64,000 nucleotides of DNA, taken from Macrotis lagotis (Eukaryota; Chordata; Mammalia; Peramelemorphia; Peramelidae). The stretch is from NCBI RefSeq assembly GCF_037893015.1, contig NC_133663.1:220623753-220687752 (forward strand), given 5' to 3'. The notes below the pieces were generated by a model, which was not told the origin of the DNA, did no database searches, and was given only the letters and a program-made list of their open reading frames with translations. Positions 12,715 to 20,800 of the stretch are shown one piece after another; positions within the stretch are counted from its first letter, which is position 1, and each line of letters starts with the position of its first letter. A program made the position numbers and the translations under genes.

Positions 12715-13106
12715 AAAATGAGAGATTTTATTTTAAACATAAAATGTTCCCATATCTCACACTCTATACCAAAGCAAGGTTAACAGACCAAGAAATGCTC
12801 TATCTGTCAGATCTATGGAAAGGGGAGAAATTTATTACCAAGCAAGAAATAGAGTACATTATATATTGCAAAATGGATGATTTTGACTATACTAAATTAA
12901 AAAAATTGCACTAGGAAAACCAGCATTGTCAAAATTAGTAGGAAAACAATTTTCACATCTAGGGCTTTTGATAAAGAACTTATTTCTACAATATAGAGAA
13001 CTGCATCAAAAATATAGAGAGAATTGCAGCAGATTTATAAGTCATTCCCCTATTGATAAATGGTCAAAGGGTATGAGCAGACAGTTTTCAAATGAAGAAA
13101 TTAAAG

Positions 13107-13150
<44 letters not shown>

Positions 13151-13215
13151 TTATGAAAATGCTTCAAATCATTATTGATTAGAGAAATGATAATTAAAGC
13201 AACTATGAGATTCAT
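12715..13215 (+). mobile_element. L1 ORF2 C-terminal fragment, interrupted by an AT array
   Basis: The start resembles the L1 ORF2 3' part: CCCATATCTCACACTCTATACC spans 12750-12771, then AAGGTTAACAGACCA, AGATCTATGGAAAGG, ATTTTGACTATACTAAATTA and AATTGCACTAGGAAAACC. Translation gives LSDLWKGEKFITKQE and DDFDYTKLKKLH, typical of the region downstream of the L1 reverse transcriptase. ATTGATAAATGGTCAAAGGG and ATTATTGATTAGAGAAATGA follow. A pure (AT)n array (13109-13148) has grown at the position where L1 has a short TATTTCTA-like stretch. It is broken by small indels. Confidence 0.8.
13109..13148. repeat. (AT)n microsatellite inside L1
   Basis: Uninterrupted TA/AT dinucleotide run within the L1 fragment. 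Confidence 0.97.
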
Positions 13216-13464
13216 AATATCTTAAAAATAAAAATTTATGAAATCTTTAGGTTTTAAAAATACTACTATAAGACTACTTTTAGAATTAGGAGGATACAAA
13301 GCTTCCAGACCACATAAAGCTATAATCTGAAAACATTTTTATAAGACTTAAACTACTCTCTGACCTATAATGGCAGACAGAGGATATTAGCTAATAGGTA
13401 GCATTACATATAATATCCACATGGATAATTAAACTACTTAAAGAAAACATACAAAGAGATCATG
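13216..13464. other. No recognised feature
   Basis: Short AT-rich interval between L1 and SINE. Nothing recognisable. Confidence 0.4.
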
Positions 13465-13620
13465 TAGGGGAATCTGGATGGTGCATTGTATAGAGCACTG
13501 TACCTAGTATCAGGAGAACCTGAATTCCAATATAGCCTCAGACACTTGATACTTACTAGCTATGTGACTTTGCACAAGTCACTTAAACCCATTTTCTCAT
13601 GAAAACCAAAACAAGAAAAG
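13465..13620 (+). repeat. tRNA-derived SINE, diverged
   Basis: GGATGGTGCATTGTATAGAG, CACTGTACCTAGTATCAGGA, GCCTCAGACACTTGATACTT and CAAGTCACTTAAACCCATTT give head, body and 3' end in the sense direction. An A-rich tail with AAAACAAGAAAAG follows. Confidence 0.85.
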
Positions 13621-13694
13621 AAAGTAAAAACAAGGATTTAAGAAGAAACCATCAGAACCCAGGAAACCATTCATGGAAAGTGTGGAAATCAATA

Positions 13695-14010
13695 GAGGCA
13701 GCAATTGATTGTGGGACATTGGCACAGGACTGCCCAGTATGACATACCCTCATCAGAGAAGATGCTGACCTCCGTGAGCAAAACAGAATTGAAGTAGTTC
13801 AAAAGAAATGGTCCATGTATAGATTTAGAGAATCCATACCAATTGTTCACATGACCTATTTGTGGATGACCTGTGATAAAAAAATTCCAAGCTTATATAG
13901 GACTGAACAGTCAGACACTCTGCAAATTGGCTGTAATATAGGGATGTCATTTTGGTCCTCTTTAAGAATGAAGGACAACAACCAATCAACAAATCATAAC
14001 AAAGAAGTAT
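13695..14010 (+). mobile_element. RTE-type LINE 3' end with zinc-finger remnant
   Basis: ACAGGACTGCCCAGTATGAC, CCTCATCAGAGAAGATGCTG, GAGCAAAACAGAATTGAAG and finally GATGTCATTTTGGTCCTCTT with AATGAAGGACAACAACC match a common marsupial RTE-like 3' end. The reading frame over 13840-13920 gives IVHMTYLWMTCDKKIPSLYR and EQSDTL. I read this as a decayed C-terminal zinc finger (pattern CxxC...H...H) of that LINE family. The same ending (GTCCTTCATTC in antisense) is found on the MAR1/RTE-tailed SINEs at 20.5 and 52.4 kb. The family name is from memory. Confidence 0.6.
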
Positions 14011-14019
14011 CTTGACTCG

Positions 14020-14345
14020 GAAAATTGCTTCACCTCTGTTCTTTACACATTGAATATATTCAATCTCTCTTCAATTCCTCCTTCTAATTAACTGGTTTCT
14101 TCCAGATCCATCATTTGAAGAAAGATATCTAGGTCAAGCATGTCTTCATTTTCCCCATGTCACAATCCTAACTTTTCTTATTTGTTCTTCCATGACCACT
14201 CACTAGTATATCATCTCTTTCCTTCTCTACTCCCCCTTCTTCAGCTTTTAAAAAATGTATTGTTTCCTTTATTAATATGTACCCTCCTTGTATTTTCTTC
14301 TATGCTTTTCATAATATAAGCATTTAATAAAAATTGTTGAATTGA
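14020..14345 (+). repeat. Possible L2-like 3' region
   Basis: Pyrimidine-rich sequence ending in AAGCATTTAATAAAAATTGT and TGAATTGA resembles an L2-type tail. The upstream part is too diverged to place with confidence. Confidence 0.4.
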
Positions 14346-15240
14346 TCTTTTCTTAAATACTTTGGTATTGAGCAAAATATGTAAAAAGAAAAAGAGAAAT
14401 AGGCATACACAAAAAGAGCAATGTGGACCCAGTGTTCTTCACTGATTCAACCAGATTTTCAAATTTGCCTTCTTATCTGAAGACAACCCTTGTTCTGTCT
14501 TTGAATGTCTTGGTATATTGTCTCCTGCAGAATGACCTTATCACTCCATTGTCCCCATTCAATTTTTGTAAAAATACTTTTTTACAGTGGTTTGTTGAAG
14601 GAGAGGAGCAAATTGGAAAGTGCCATTTTAAATAATAAATCTAGTTCAACATCAAGGAAGAAGCATATTTAGAAATATGTTTCCTTATTTAATAGGCAAG
14701 GGAGTGTCCACCATGTCAGTATTTTTCAGCTGAAATAGGAAGAAAAAAACAAAGAAACCGAAATATTTTGCTACTATTGCCAAAAAAGGAAAGCAAACAA
14801 AGAGTAGGGCTGGTTGTGTTTATAATAACCATAGCCCAATTCCACAGTATGAAAAAAAATGAAGATATAGATTTAAAAATAGACTCTGCTCATAGATATT
14901 TCTCATTGTATTTCATAGCCATCATGCTTTAATTAATCTTGAGTTACAAATACAATATCTTTATTATAGTTCAAATTGCTTTATACTATATTTATACCAA
15001 ACCTTCTGTTTATATGAAACAAAATACATATTGTTTTAAGCTTTAATTTTTTCCCCTTTTAATTAGAGCTTCTTATAATTGTACTCTTGCTTTAAAAATA
15101 ACATTCTAGAATACTGATGGGTTCATCTCACCATTTTCATTATTCTATATCTTTAAGCTTAACTTCAAAAGAATCAATGAATCTTAATTATGAAGATTCA
15201 GATGTTTGAATTTAAAATCAAGAAAATTAAAGGAATGCAT
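14346..15240. other. No recognised feature
   Basis: AT-rich, without recognised repeat. Reading frames here show no familiar motifs. Confidence 0.45.
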
Positions 15241-15246
15241 TTTTGA

Positions 15247-15398
15247 ATATCTAGGTGGATAGAGCACTGGCCCTGGAGTCAGAAAGACCTGAGTTCTAAT
15301 CCAGCTTCAGACATTTAATAATTACCTAGCTGTGCAACCTTGGGCAAGCGACTTAACCCCATTGCCTTGAAAAAACCAAAAATAAATAATAAGGAAAT
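15247..15398 (+). repeat. tRNA-derived SINE
   Basis: TAGGTGGATAGAGCACTGGC through ACCTAGCTGTGCAACCTTGG to ATTGCCTTGAAAAAACC. Imperfect flanking repeats (GGAATGCATTTTTG near 15233 and GGAAATGCATTCTTG near 15394) look like an aged target-site duplication. The first bases of the head are missing. Confidence 0.9.
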
Positions 15399-15399
15399 G

Positions 15400-16310
15400 C
15401 ATTCTTGTCTTCAGAAGACAAAGGATTTGTAGTTTCTTCACTTAAGGAACCACATAGTACAATTTTGTATATAAATAAGGGAGCTATTATCATGCCATTT
15501 GTGGTAGGATATCTATCAGAGTATCCCTGTCATGTGTGTTAGACTACTTCTTTTGCTTAAAATGTCTTGCAACCCTCCTTGAAAGTTCACAAGCTCCTGG
15601 AACTAAAGATTCAAGAACCTGCCATAGTTTCTTGGTCATATTAGTACAAAAATGACACAAGGGTTCCTTATGTTTGACTATCAGACTGTGAATGGTAACA
15701 CTGGCAACACTGGGGTAGGGAAGTTATTTTCAAATGAATCTACAAAGTGATTCCCAAGAGGATGTTAAATATTTTTTCTTGGAGTAGATAGCTAAATCTT
15801 TTGATAGCCATGATTTTTACAATTCATCCCATTATCTAACCCAAACTTCCAAAATCAGACTTTTCCTACAATACTATTTTATTGATACTTGAGATAAAGA
15901 GAGACTACATAATTATGCCATACAATTAGTGACAGAACAAGGACTAAAACTCAGTTCTCTTGACTCAGTCTAGTGATCTTTCCACAGTAGAATGATCTCT
16001 GCTGTAAAATGATAAGATATTTAATTATAAGGATTATTTTTTACCTTTTAGCAGTAGGTGAAAAAAAATTCTCCCAAAATATAATTATTTATCTTTTCCT
16101 ATTTAAATAAGCTATTGAGGCAAAACAAATGAGAAACAAAACAAGGAAAAGATTTAGCATTTACTATCACCACAATTCTAGTAAATAACTCAGGAGAAAA
16201 ACACTTGGTCATCTTGCCAGAAAGACATGGCAGTCATGGGCAATACCAATTTGAATATAACTTAATTTTAGAATCTTCCAGTGGAAAACATTAGACCACT
16301 AAGAGGTAGA
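15400..16310. other. No recognised feature
   Basis: Mostly unique AT-rich sequence. A weak MIR-like antisense piece may lie at 15890-15990 (GACAGAACAAGGACTAAAAC then CTCTTGACTCAG). Confidence 0.35.
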
Positions 16311-16314
16311 AATT

Positions 16315-16515
16315 AGTTTTTGCTTTAGGAAGACCTGATTTCAAACTTTGTCTTAGAATCTATCCAAATAACCCAAGGAAAATCATTTAAGCTTTGTTGC
16401 CCAGGTTCTTCAGTTGTAAAATGGGGTGATAATATCTGTGACACCTCACAGGATTATTATGAGCATCAAATAAGACAATGAGTGCATAGGGCTTTAAAAT
16501 AAGTTGCTGACTAAA
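16315..16515 (+). repeat. MIR/THER-type SINE
   Basis: GGAAGACCTGATTTCAAACT, TCTTCAGTTGTAAAATGGGG, TGATAATATCTGTGACACCT, CACAGGATTATTATGAGCAT and CAAATAAGACAATG are the MIR-family body and 3' part in the sense direction. Confidence 0.8.
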
Positions 16516-16606
16516 TTTCAATTATTGAACAATTTGCTTTTTTAAATATATGAAGGATTAGAAAGGATAGAGGAAGCTTATAAAAAGCTTGAAACGAGAC
16601 CCAATT

Positions 16607-16621
16607 AAAAATAGAACTTGG
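16607..16621 (+). repeat. Left target-site duplication of HAL1
   Basis: AAAAATAGAACTTGG is repeated exactly at 19798-19812. The empty site reads CCAATT/AAAAATAG, a good L1-endonuclease target (TT/AAAA). Confidence 0.95.
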
Positions 16622-17368
16622 GGGGGTGTGGAGCCAAGATGGCGACAAGAGAGGATCCTCTCTTAGGCACTCTCTCATAAAACTTCTAAACTAAGGACTC
16701 TAACTAAATTTTTGAGGGACAGAACCCACAGAGGTAACCAGTGAGGCAGTTCTCCTACTCAAGGTAACCTGGAAAAGAGCAGAAAGGCTCTGCTCCCTGG
16801 GGTTGGGGGGTGGCCAGCCAGAGGAGTGGCCCACCAGAATGAAAGAACTTCAGCCTCCTGGAGGCAGCCCCATGGCACTGGGAGCCCTGGCTCACAGCAG
16901 GGGGGGAGTTTCCTGAGCTACACCCCGGGGAGCACTGAGCACAACTTAGGAGGAACGGGATAGCTCTGCCAGAGCAAGCACATGAAGCCCAGCCCTCAGG
17001 GCATACAGCAAGCAATGTGGTTGCCCGCCAGCCCAGATCTAGAAACAGGAAGCAGAAGCCAGTAAGCAGGAGCCCCCAGGGCATGAGCTAGCTGAATTTA
17101 GGGAGGGGAGTGAAGAGGGACTGCCAAGTTCTGTCCTCTGTCCCTGGAAAAGGACTCTGGGGTTCTGACCACATTCAGATCCTGATCACAGTCTAGGCCC
17201 CCCCATAGAACAGCAGGGCCCATCCCCACCTCAGCCTCATGACAGAGGGGGGGCACTTAGGTCATTCACAGACCAGGAGGGAGGACAGAGCCTCACACAC
17301 ACTGAGATGCTTGTAGGAGTGTCCCAAAAGCTCAGGAAGCACCCCCAAAACAGGCTCAGGCTGGGAAA

Positions 17369-18255
17369 ATGAGTAAGCAGAGAAAAAACAGAAGCACCAT
17401 TGAGAAATTTTGCCTGTGAGCCCAAGAAGGATCAAAACACTCAGTCTGAAGATGAGGAAGCACAAGCTCCTGCATCTAAAGACTCCAAGAAAAACAGAAA
17501 TTGGGCTCAGGTTATGACAGAGATCAAAATAGACTTTGAAAATCAAATGAGGGAATTAGAAGAAGAATTGGGAAAGGAAATGAGAGAGATGCAGGAGAAA
17601 CATGAAAATGAAGTCAGTAGCTTAGTCAAGGAAATCCAAAAAAATGCTGAAGAAAATAGCATGCTAAAAACCAGCTTAGGTCAAATGGATAAAACAGTTG
17701 AAAAAGTTATTGAGGAGAAGAATGCTTTAAAAAACAGAATTGGCCAGATGGAAAAAGATATAAGAAAGCTCTCTGAGGAAAACAAATCCTTCAGACAAAG
17801 AATAGAACTCAGGGAGATTGCTGAATTTATGAGAAACCAGGACTCAATACTTCAAAACCAAAAGAATGAAAAATTAGAAGAAAATGTGAAACATCTCATT
17901 GAACAAACAACTGATGTGGAAAACAGATTTAGGTAAAATAATTTAAAAGTTATTCAAATACCTGAAAGTCATGACCAGGAAAAGAGCCCTTGACACCATT
18001 TTCAAAGAATTACTACAGGAAAATTTACCTGATATCCTAGAAGCAGAGAGCAAAATAGAAATGGAGAGAATCTACCAATCTCCCCAAGAAAGAGACCCAA
18101 AAAAAACACCCAATAGGAATATTATAGCCAAGTTCCAGAACTACCAAGTCAAAGAGAAAATATTACAAGCAGCCAGAAGGACACAATTCAAATACCAATG
18201 GAGCTGTAATCAGGATCTCATGGATTTTAGCAGCAACTACATTAAAAGCTCATAG
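17369..18255 (+). pseudogene. HAL1 ORF1 (L1 ORF1p-like RNA-binding protein), broken
   Basis: Encodes the L1 ORF1p type of nucleic-acid-binding trimer protein. It begins MSKQRKN at 17369. A one-base shift soon follows, and the main open stretch is 17400-17936 (178 codons). That stretch has an acidic TQSEDEE segment, then a long coiled coil rich in Glu/Lys heptads (about residues 45-170; landmarks MREMQEKHE, VIEEKNALKNRIGQM, IRKLSEENKSF). A stop replaces the Lys codon just after the NRFR motif, at the start of the RRM. The RRM continues as NLKVIQIPESHDQEK, then shifts frame to 17971-18255 with FKELLQENLPDILEAESKIE. In the second copy the same region reads RFRKDNLKIIGIPESHDQEK without a stop. 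A C-terminal piece resembling EKILQAARRTQFKY is present to about 18190. Inactive by at least three lesions. The coiled coil is the best preserved part. Confidence 0.85.
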
Positions 18256-18934
18256 GGCTTGATATATAATATACTGGAAGGCAAAAGAGCTTAGTATGTA
18301 ACCATGAATCAACTACCCAGAAAAGCTGAATGTCCTCTTCCAGGGAAAAAGGTGGACTTTCAATGAACCAGGGGAATTTCAAATGTTCCTGTTGGAATGG
18401 TCAGAGCTGAACAGAAGGTTTGATCTTCAAATACAGGACTCAGGTAAAGCATAGAGATTGGAGGAGAAGGGGGAATATGAGGGACTTAATGATGATAAAC
18501 TGCATGTATTCCTGTATAGAAAAATGACACTGATAATACTCATATGAACCTTCTCAATTAGCAGAGCAGGTAGAAGTAGCTTTTATAGAAAGCTGAATTT
18601 AAAGATAAAATATGGTGTAAAAATGGAGTCAATAGAAAAAAGGGAAATATAATGGGGGAAAGAAAAAGAAGAGGGGGAATAGGTCAAGATATTTCAAATA
18701 ATAAGATTTTTCTTTATTGTGATGAGCTATTGCAATGATATGGAAGGGTGGAAGGCAAGGGGGAATGAGGGAATCTTCCCTCTCATCAGAGGTGGCCAGG
18801 AGAGGAAATAGCTTTATATACTCAATGGGGTATAGAACTCTGGAGTAAGAAAGAGGGGGGGCAGGGGGGAGGGGGGATGTGAATGATGGAGGAGAAGATG
18901 AACCATGGGGGGAGAGTAGTCAGCTATAACACAT

Positions 18935-19080
18935 TTTATTTTTTACTTCTTGCAAGGGGCTGGGATTGGATGGCCTATCTGGGACCATAAGGTGGGGTGG
19001 ATGCTGGGCATAAGAGATGGTATGGGGGCTTGGGGCCTCTTGGCTCTGCCACTCAGCTACCCTACAGTAGAGTCAGAGTG
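18935..19080 (-). repeat. SINE-like block 1 in HAL1 3' region (degenerate)
   Basis: Antisense SINE order is faintly visible: CTTGCAAGGGGCTGGGATTG, GATGGCC, then CTTGGCTCTGCCACTCAGCT. Strongly G-enriched compared with the SINE consensus seen elsewhere in the window. Confidence 0.5.
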
Positions 19081-19249
19081 AAAGGAGAGAGAAAATATAG
19101 TACATGGTAGTGGAGAAATATGAAAGGAGGGAGTTGCGATCAGCAATGGCAACAGTGGAAAAATATAGAAGTAACTTTTGTGATGGACTCATCATAAAGA
19201 ATGTGATCCACCCATGATAGAGCTGGTGGTGTTGGAACACAGACTGAAG

Positions 19250-19420
19250 CACATTTTTTATTATTATTATTTTGGGAGGGGGGTGCAGGGCAAATGGGGC
19301 TGGGTGGCCTGCCTGGGGCCAAATATCAGGTTGATTGTTGGGTGTCTGAGGCCAGATTTAGACCTGGGTGCTCCTGGCTCAAGGGCCAGCACTCTGTCTG
19401 CCACCCAACCACCCCTACTA
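19250..19420 (-). repeat. SINE-like block 2 in HAL1 3' region
   Basis: Antisense SINE: GGCAAATGGGGCTGGGTGGC, GATTGTTGGGTGTCTGAGGC, GGGTGCTCCTGGCTCAAGGG and CAGCACTCTGTCTGCCACCC. Where other copies have TTAAGTGG, TAATTATTAAGTG and GGTACTCCTGACTCC, this one has G for many of the A positions. Confidence 0.75.
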
Positions 19421-19429
19421 TTATTACTA

Positions 19430-19612
19430 TTTTATTTTATTTTGGGTCTTTTTTTTCCTTTTTTTGCATTTTGCAGGGCAGTGGGGTTGGGGTGCCTTGC
19501 ATGTCACACAGCTGGGTGATTGTTGGGTATACGGGACTGGATGTGGGCTTGGGTGCTCCTGGCTTCAGGGCTGGTGCTTCGTCCACTGCACCACCTGGCC
19601 ATACCTACAATT
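19430..19612 (-). repeat. SINE-like block 3 in HAL1 3' region
   Basis: Antisense SINE: GCAGGGCAGTGGGGTTGGGG, CACACAGCTGGGTGATTGTT, GGGTGCTCCTGGCTTCAGGG and TCCACTGCACCACCTGGCC. It aligns end to end with normal copies such as 37458-37611, with an excess of A-to-G differences. Blocks 2 and 3 are separated only by a short TATTATT-type spacer, so they form a near-tandem pair. Confidence 0.8.
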
Positions 19613-19797
19613 ATTACTATTATTTCTTTAATTTTAATTTTAATTTTTTTCTCTCCCCTTTACTTTATTGCTCAAATGAGTCTATATTTTTGGGGGGATA
19701 TTTTGTTTACTCTTAAACAAGAATACTTTATTAATGTATAAAAAACAGTATTTGTACAAAATGAGAATAAATAAATATTAAATAACAAAATAACAAA

Positions 19798-19812
19798 AAA
19801 AATAGAACTTGG
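19798..19812 (+). repeat. Right target-site duplication of HAL1
   Basis: AAAAATAGAACTTGG, identical to 16607-16621. Confidence 0.95.
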
Positions 19813-19821
19813 CAAAAGTAA

Positions 19822-19950
19822 GTTGTCCTTACATCTCAAAGAAGATCATAACATCAAGGAAGTGATGTCATGATGTACACATAATTTAATTGAAGAGAGG
19901 GGGTTCTACAAAGACATCATTCTCACTATCTCTCCCTGAGCCATATGATC
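19822..19950 (-). repeat. MAR1/RTE-tailed SINE fragment, antisense
   Basis: TCAAAGAAGATCATAACATC, GAAGTGATGTCATGATGTAC, AATTGAAGAGAGGGGGTTCT and CTCTCCCTGAGCCATATGA correspond to the 3' half of the SINE that is complete at 20497-20800. The 5' half is missing. Confidence 0.75.
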
Positions 19951-20079
19951 TCAGTGGCCTATATAATAGGAACAGGATGACTGGTGTTGATCTGGATACA
20001 TTGAAAGAACTTGGTCTTTCAGAGATAGGTCTTTCCCAAATCATTGAGACCCTTCTGTGCTGTGTTATCATCAGGATTT

Positions 20080-20495
20080 AGTGCTGTTTTGATTTAGCTA
20101 CATTCAGACAAAATTCAACAAATGGAATTCCACCCCTTTGGCTCCCCAGTCAACTTGAGTTACAACTCCTCTTGTACTAGGCAACAAATGATCATCAGTA
20201 GGGTCTAACTAGCCTAACCTGTCTCATGATGTCATGTTCTATTCAGCTCTTCAAACATATCCACCCCCACCGAAAGGCAAAGACCTCGGTTTCCCAGAAG
20301 CTGACTGACTGGAGGGTCAAGGGAATAAGGTCCTGGATCACTAGTCAACATAATTTGTGGTTACTTCAATGATGGAATAATCTTTAAACCTGCAACTTTC
20401 ATTTTCGATTAATAAAAGCTTTCTTGGCAAATGCTTTCACTCTGGTTCGTCATGTGCAGGTTTAAGAATTTCACCTCTTGTGGCACAATCTTTTT
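20080..20495 (+). mobile_element. Probable solo LTR of an endogenous retrovirus
   Basis: A stretch unlike its surroundings, between two MAR1/RTE-tailed SINE pieces. It has an AATAAAAG polyadenylation-type signal near 20411, a short R/U5-like stretch (TTTCACTCTGGTTCG) and a CA-rich end near 20490, as in gammaretrovirus-like (ERV1) LTRs. There is no internal region next to it, so if correct it is a fossil solo LTR. The left boundary and the flanking duplication are not resolved. Moderate to low confidence. Confidence 0.4.
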
Positions 20496-20496
20496 T

Positions 20497-20800
20497 GGGT
20501 CCTTCATTCCGAAACACCATGACATCAGAGATGTGATGTCATGACATGATATTAATTGATTTTGAGTGAGGGGATGCTATGTAGAATCACCAACCTCTCT
20601 TTCTCTTCCAAAGCCATCTGGGTCCAATGGCCAGATTTGAATCAGGATAAATGGAAATGGTCATAGATGCAAGGCAATTAGGATTAAGTAACTTACCCCA
20701 GGTCACACAACTAGTATCAAGTTTCTGTTTCTGGATTTGAACTCAGGTCCTCTTGTCTCCAGGGTTGGCCAATGTGCCACTTAGCTGCTCTATATGAATG
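20497..20800 (-). repeat. MAR1/RTE-tailed SINE, nearly full length, antisense
   Basis: Begins GGGTCCTTCATTCCGAAACA (the complement of the GAATGAAGGAC tail), then ATGTGATGTCATGACATGAT, AGCCATCTGGGTCCAATGGC, ACTTACCCCAGGTCACACAA, GGATTTGAACTCAGGTCCTC and the head CACTTAGCTGCTC. The tail matches the RTE-like 3' ends at 13.9 and 43.7 kb, as expected for a SINE mobilised by that LINE. Confidence 0.85.

Larger units (their letters stand above)
16622..19797 (+). mobile_element. Complete HAL1 (ORF1-only LINE-1 derivative)
   Basis: A 3,176-bp element bounded by a perfect 15-bp target-site duplication. Order of parts: a G-rich start with GGAGCCAAGATGGCGACAAG, the conserved L1-type 5' motif; a GC-rich 5' UTR to about 17368; ORF1 (17369 to about 18255); a long non-coding 3' region with AGAGGGACTTAATGATG-like text, a polypurine stretch (18855-18925) and three SINE-derived blocks; and an A-rich tail (ATAAATATTAAATAAC...). 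There is no endonuclease or reverse transcriptase anywhere. Because both ends are present, this is the element's normal structure and not truncation. HAL1 elements are known to depend on L1 enzymes in trans. ORF1 is broken here, so the copy is inactive. The second copy at 61.8 kb has the same ORF1-to-3'-region junction. Confidence 0.88.

Noticed and set aside
16755-17546. Minus-strand frames opposite the HAL1 5' UTR and ORF1 start
   Set aside because: They arise from the GC-rich UTR and lie antisense to a recognised element.
19214-19741. Overlapping plus-strand frames of 73-140 codons at the HAL1 3' end
   Set aside because: They run through antisense SINE blocks. The translation is low complexity and different in each frame.
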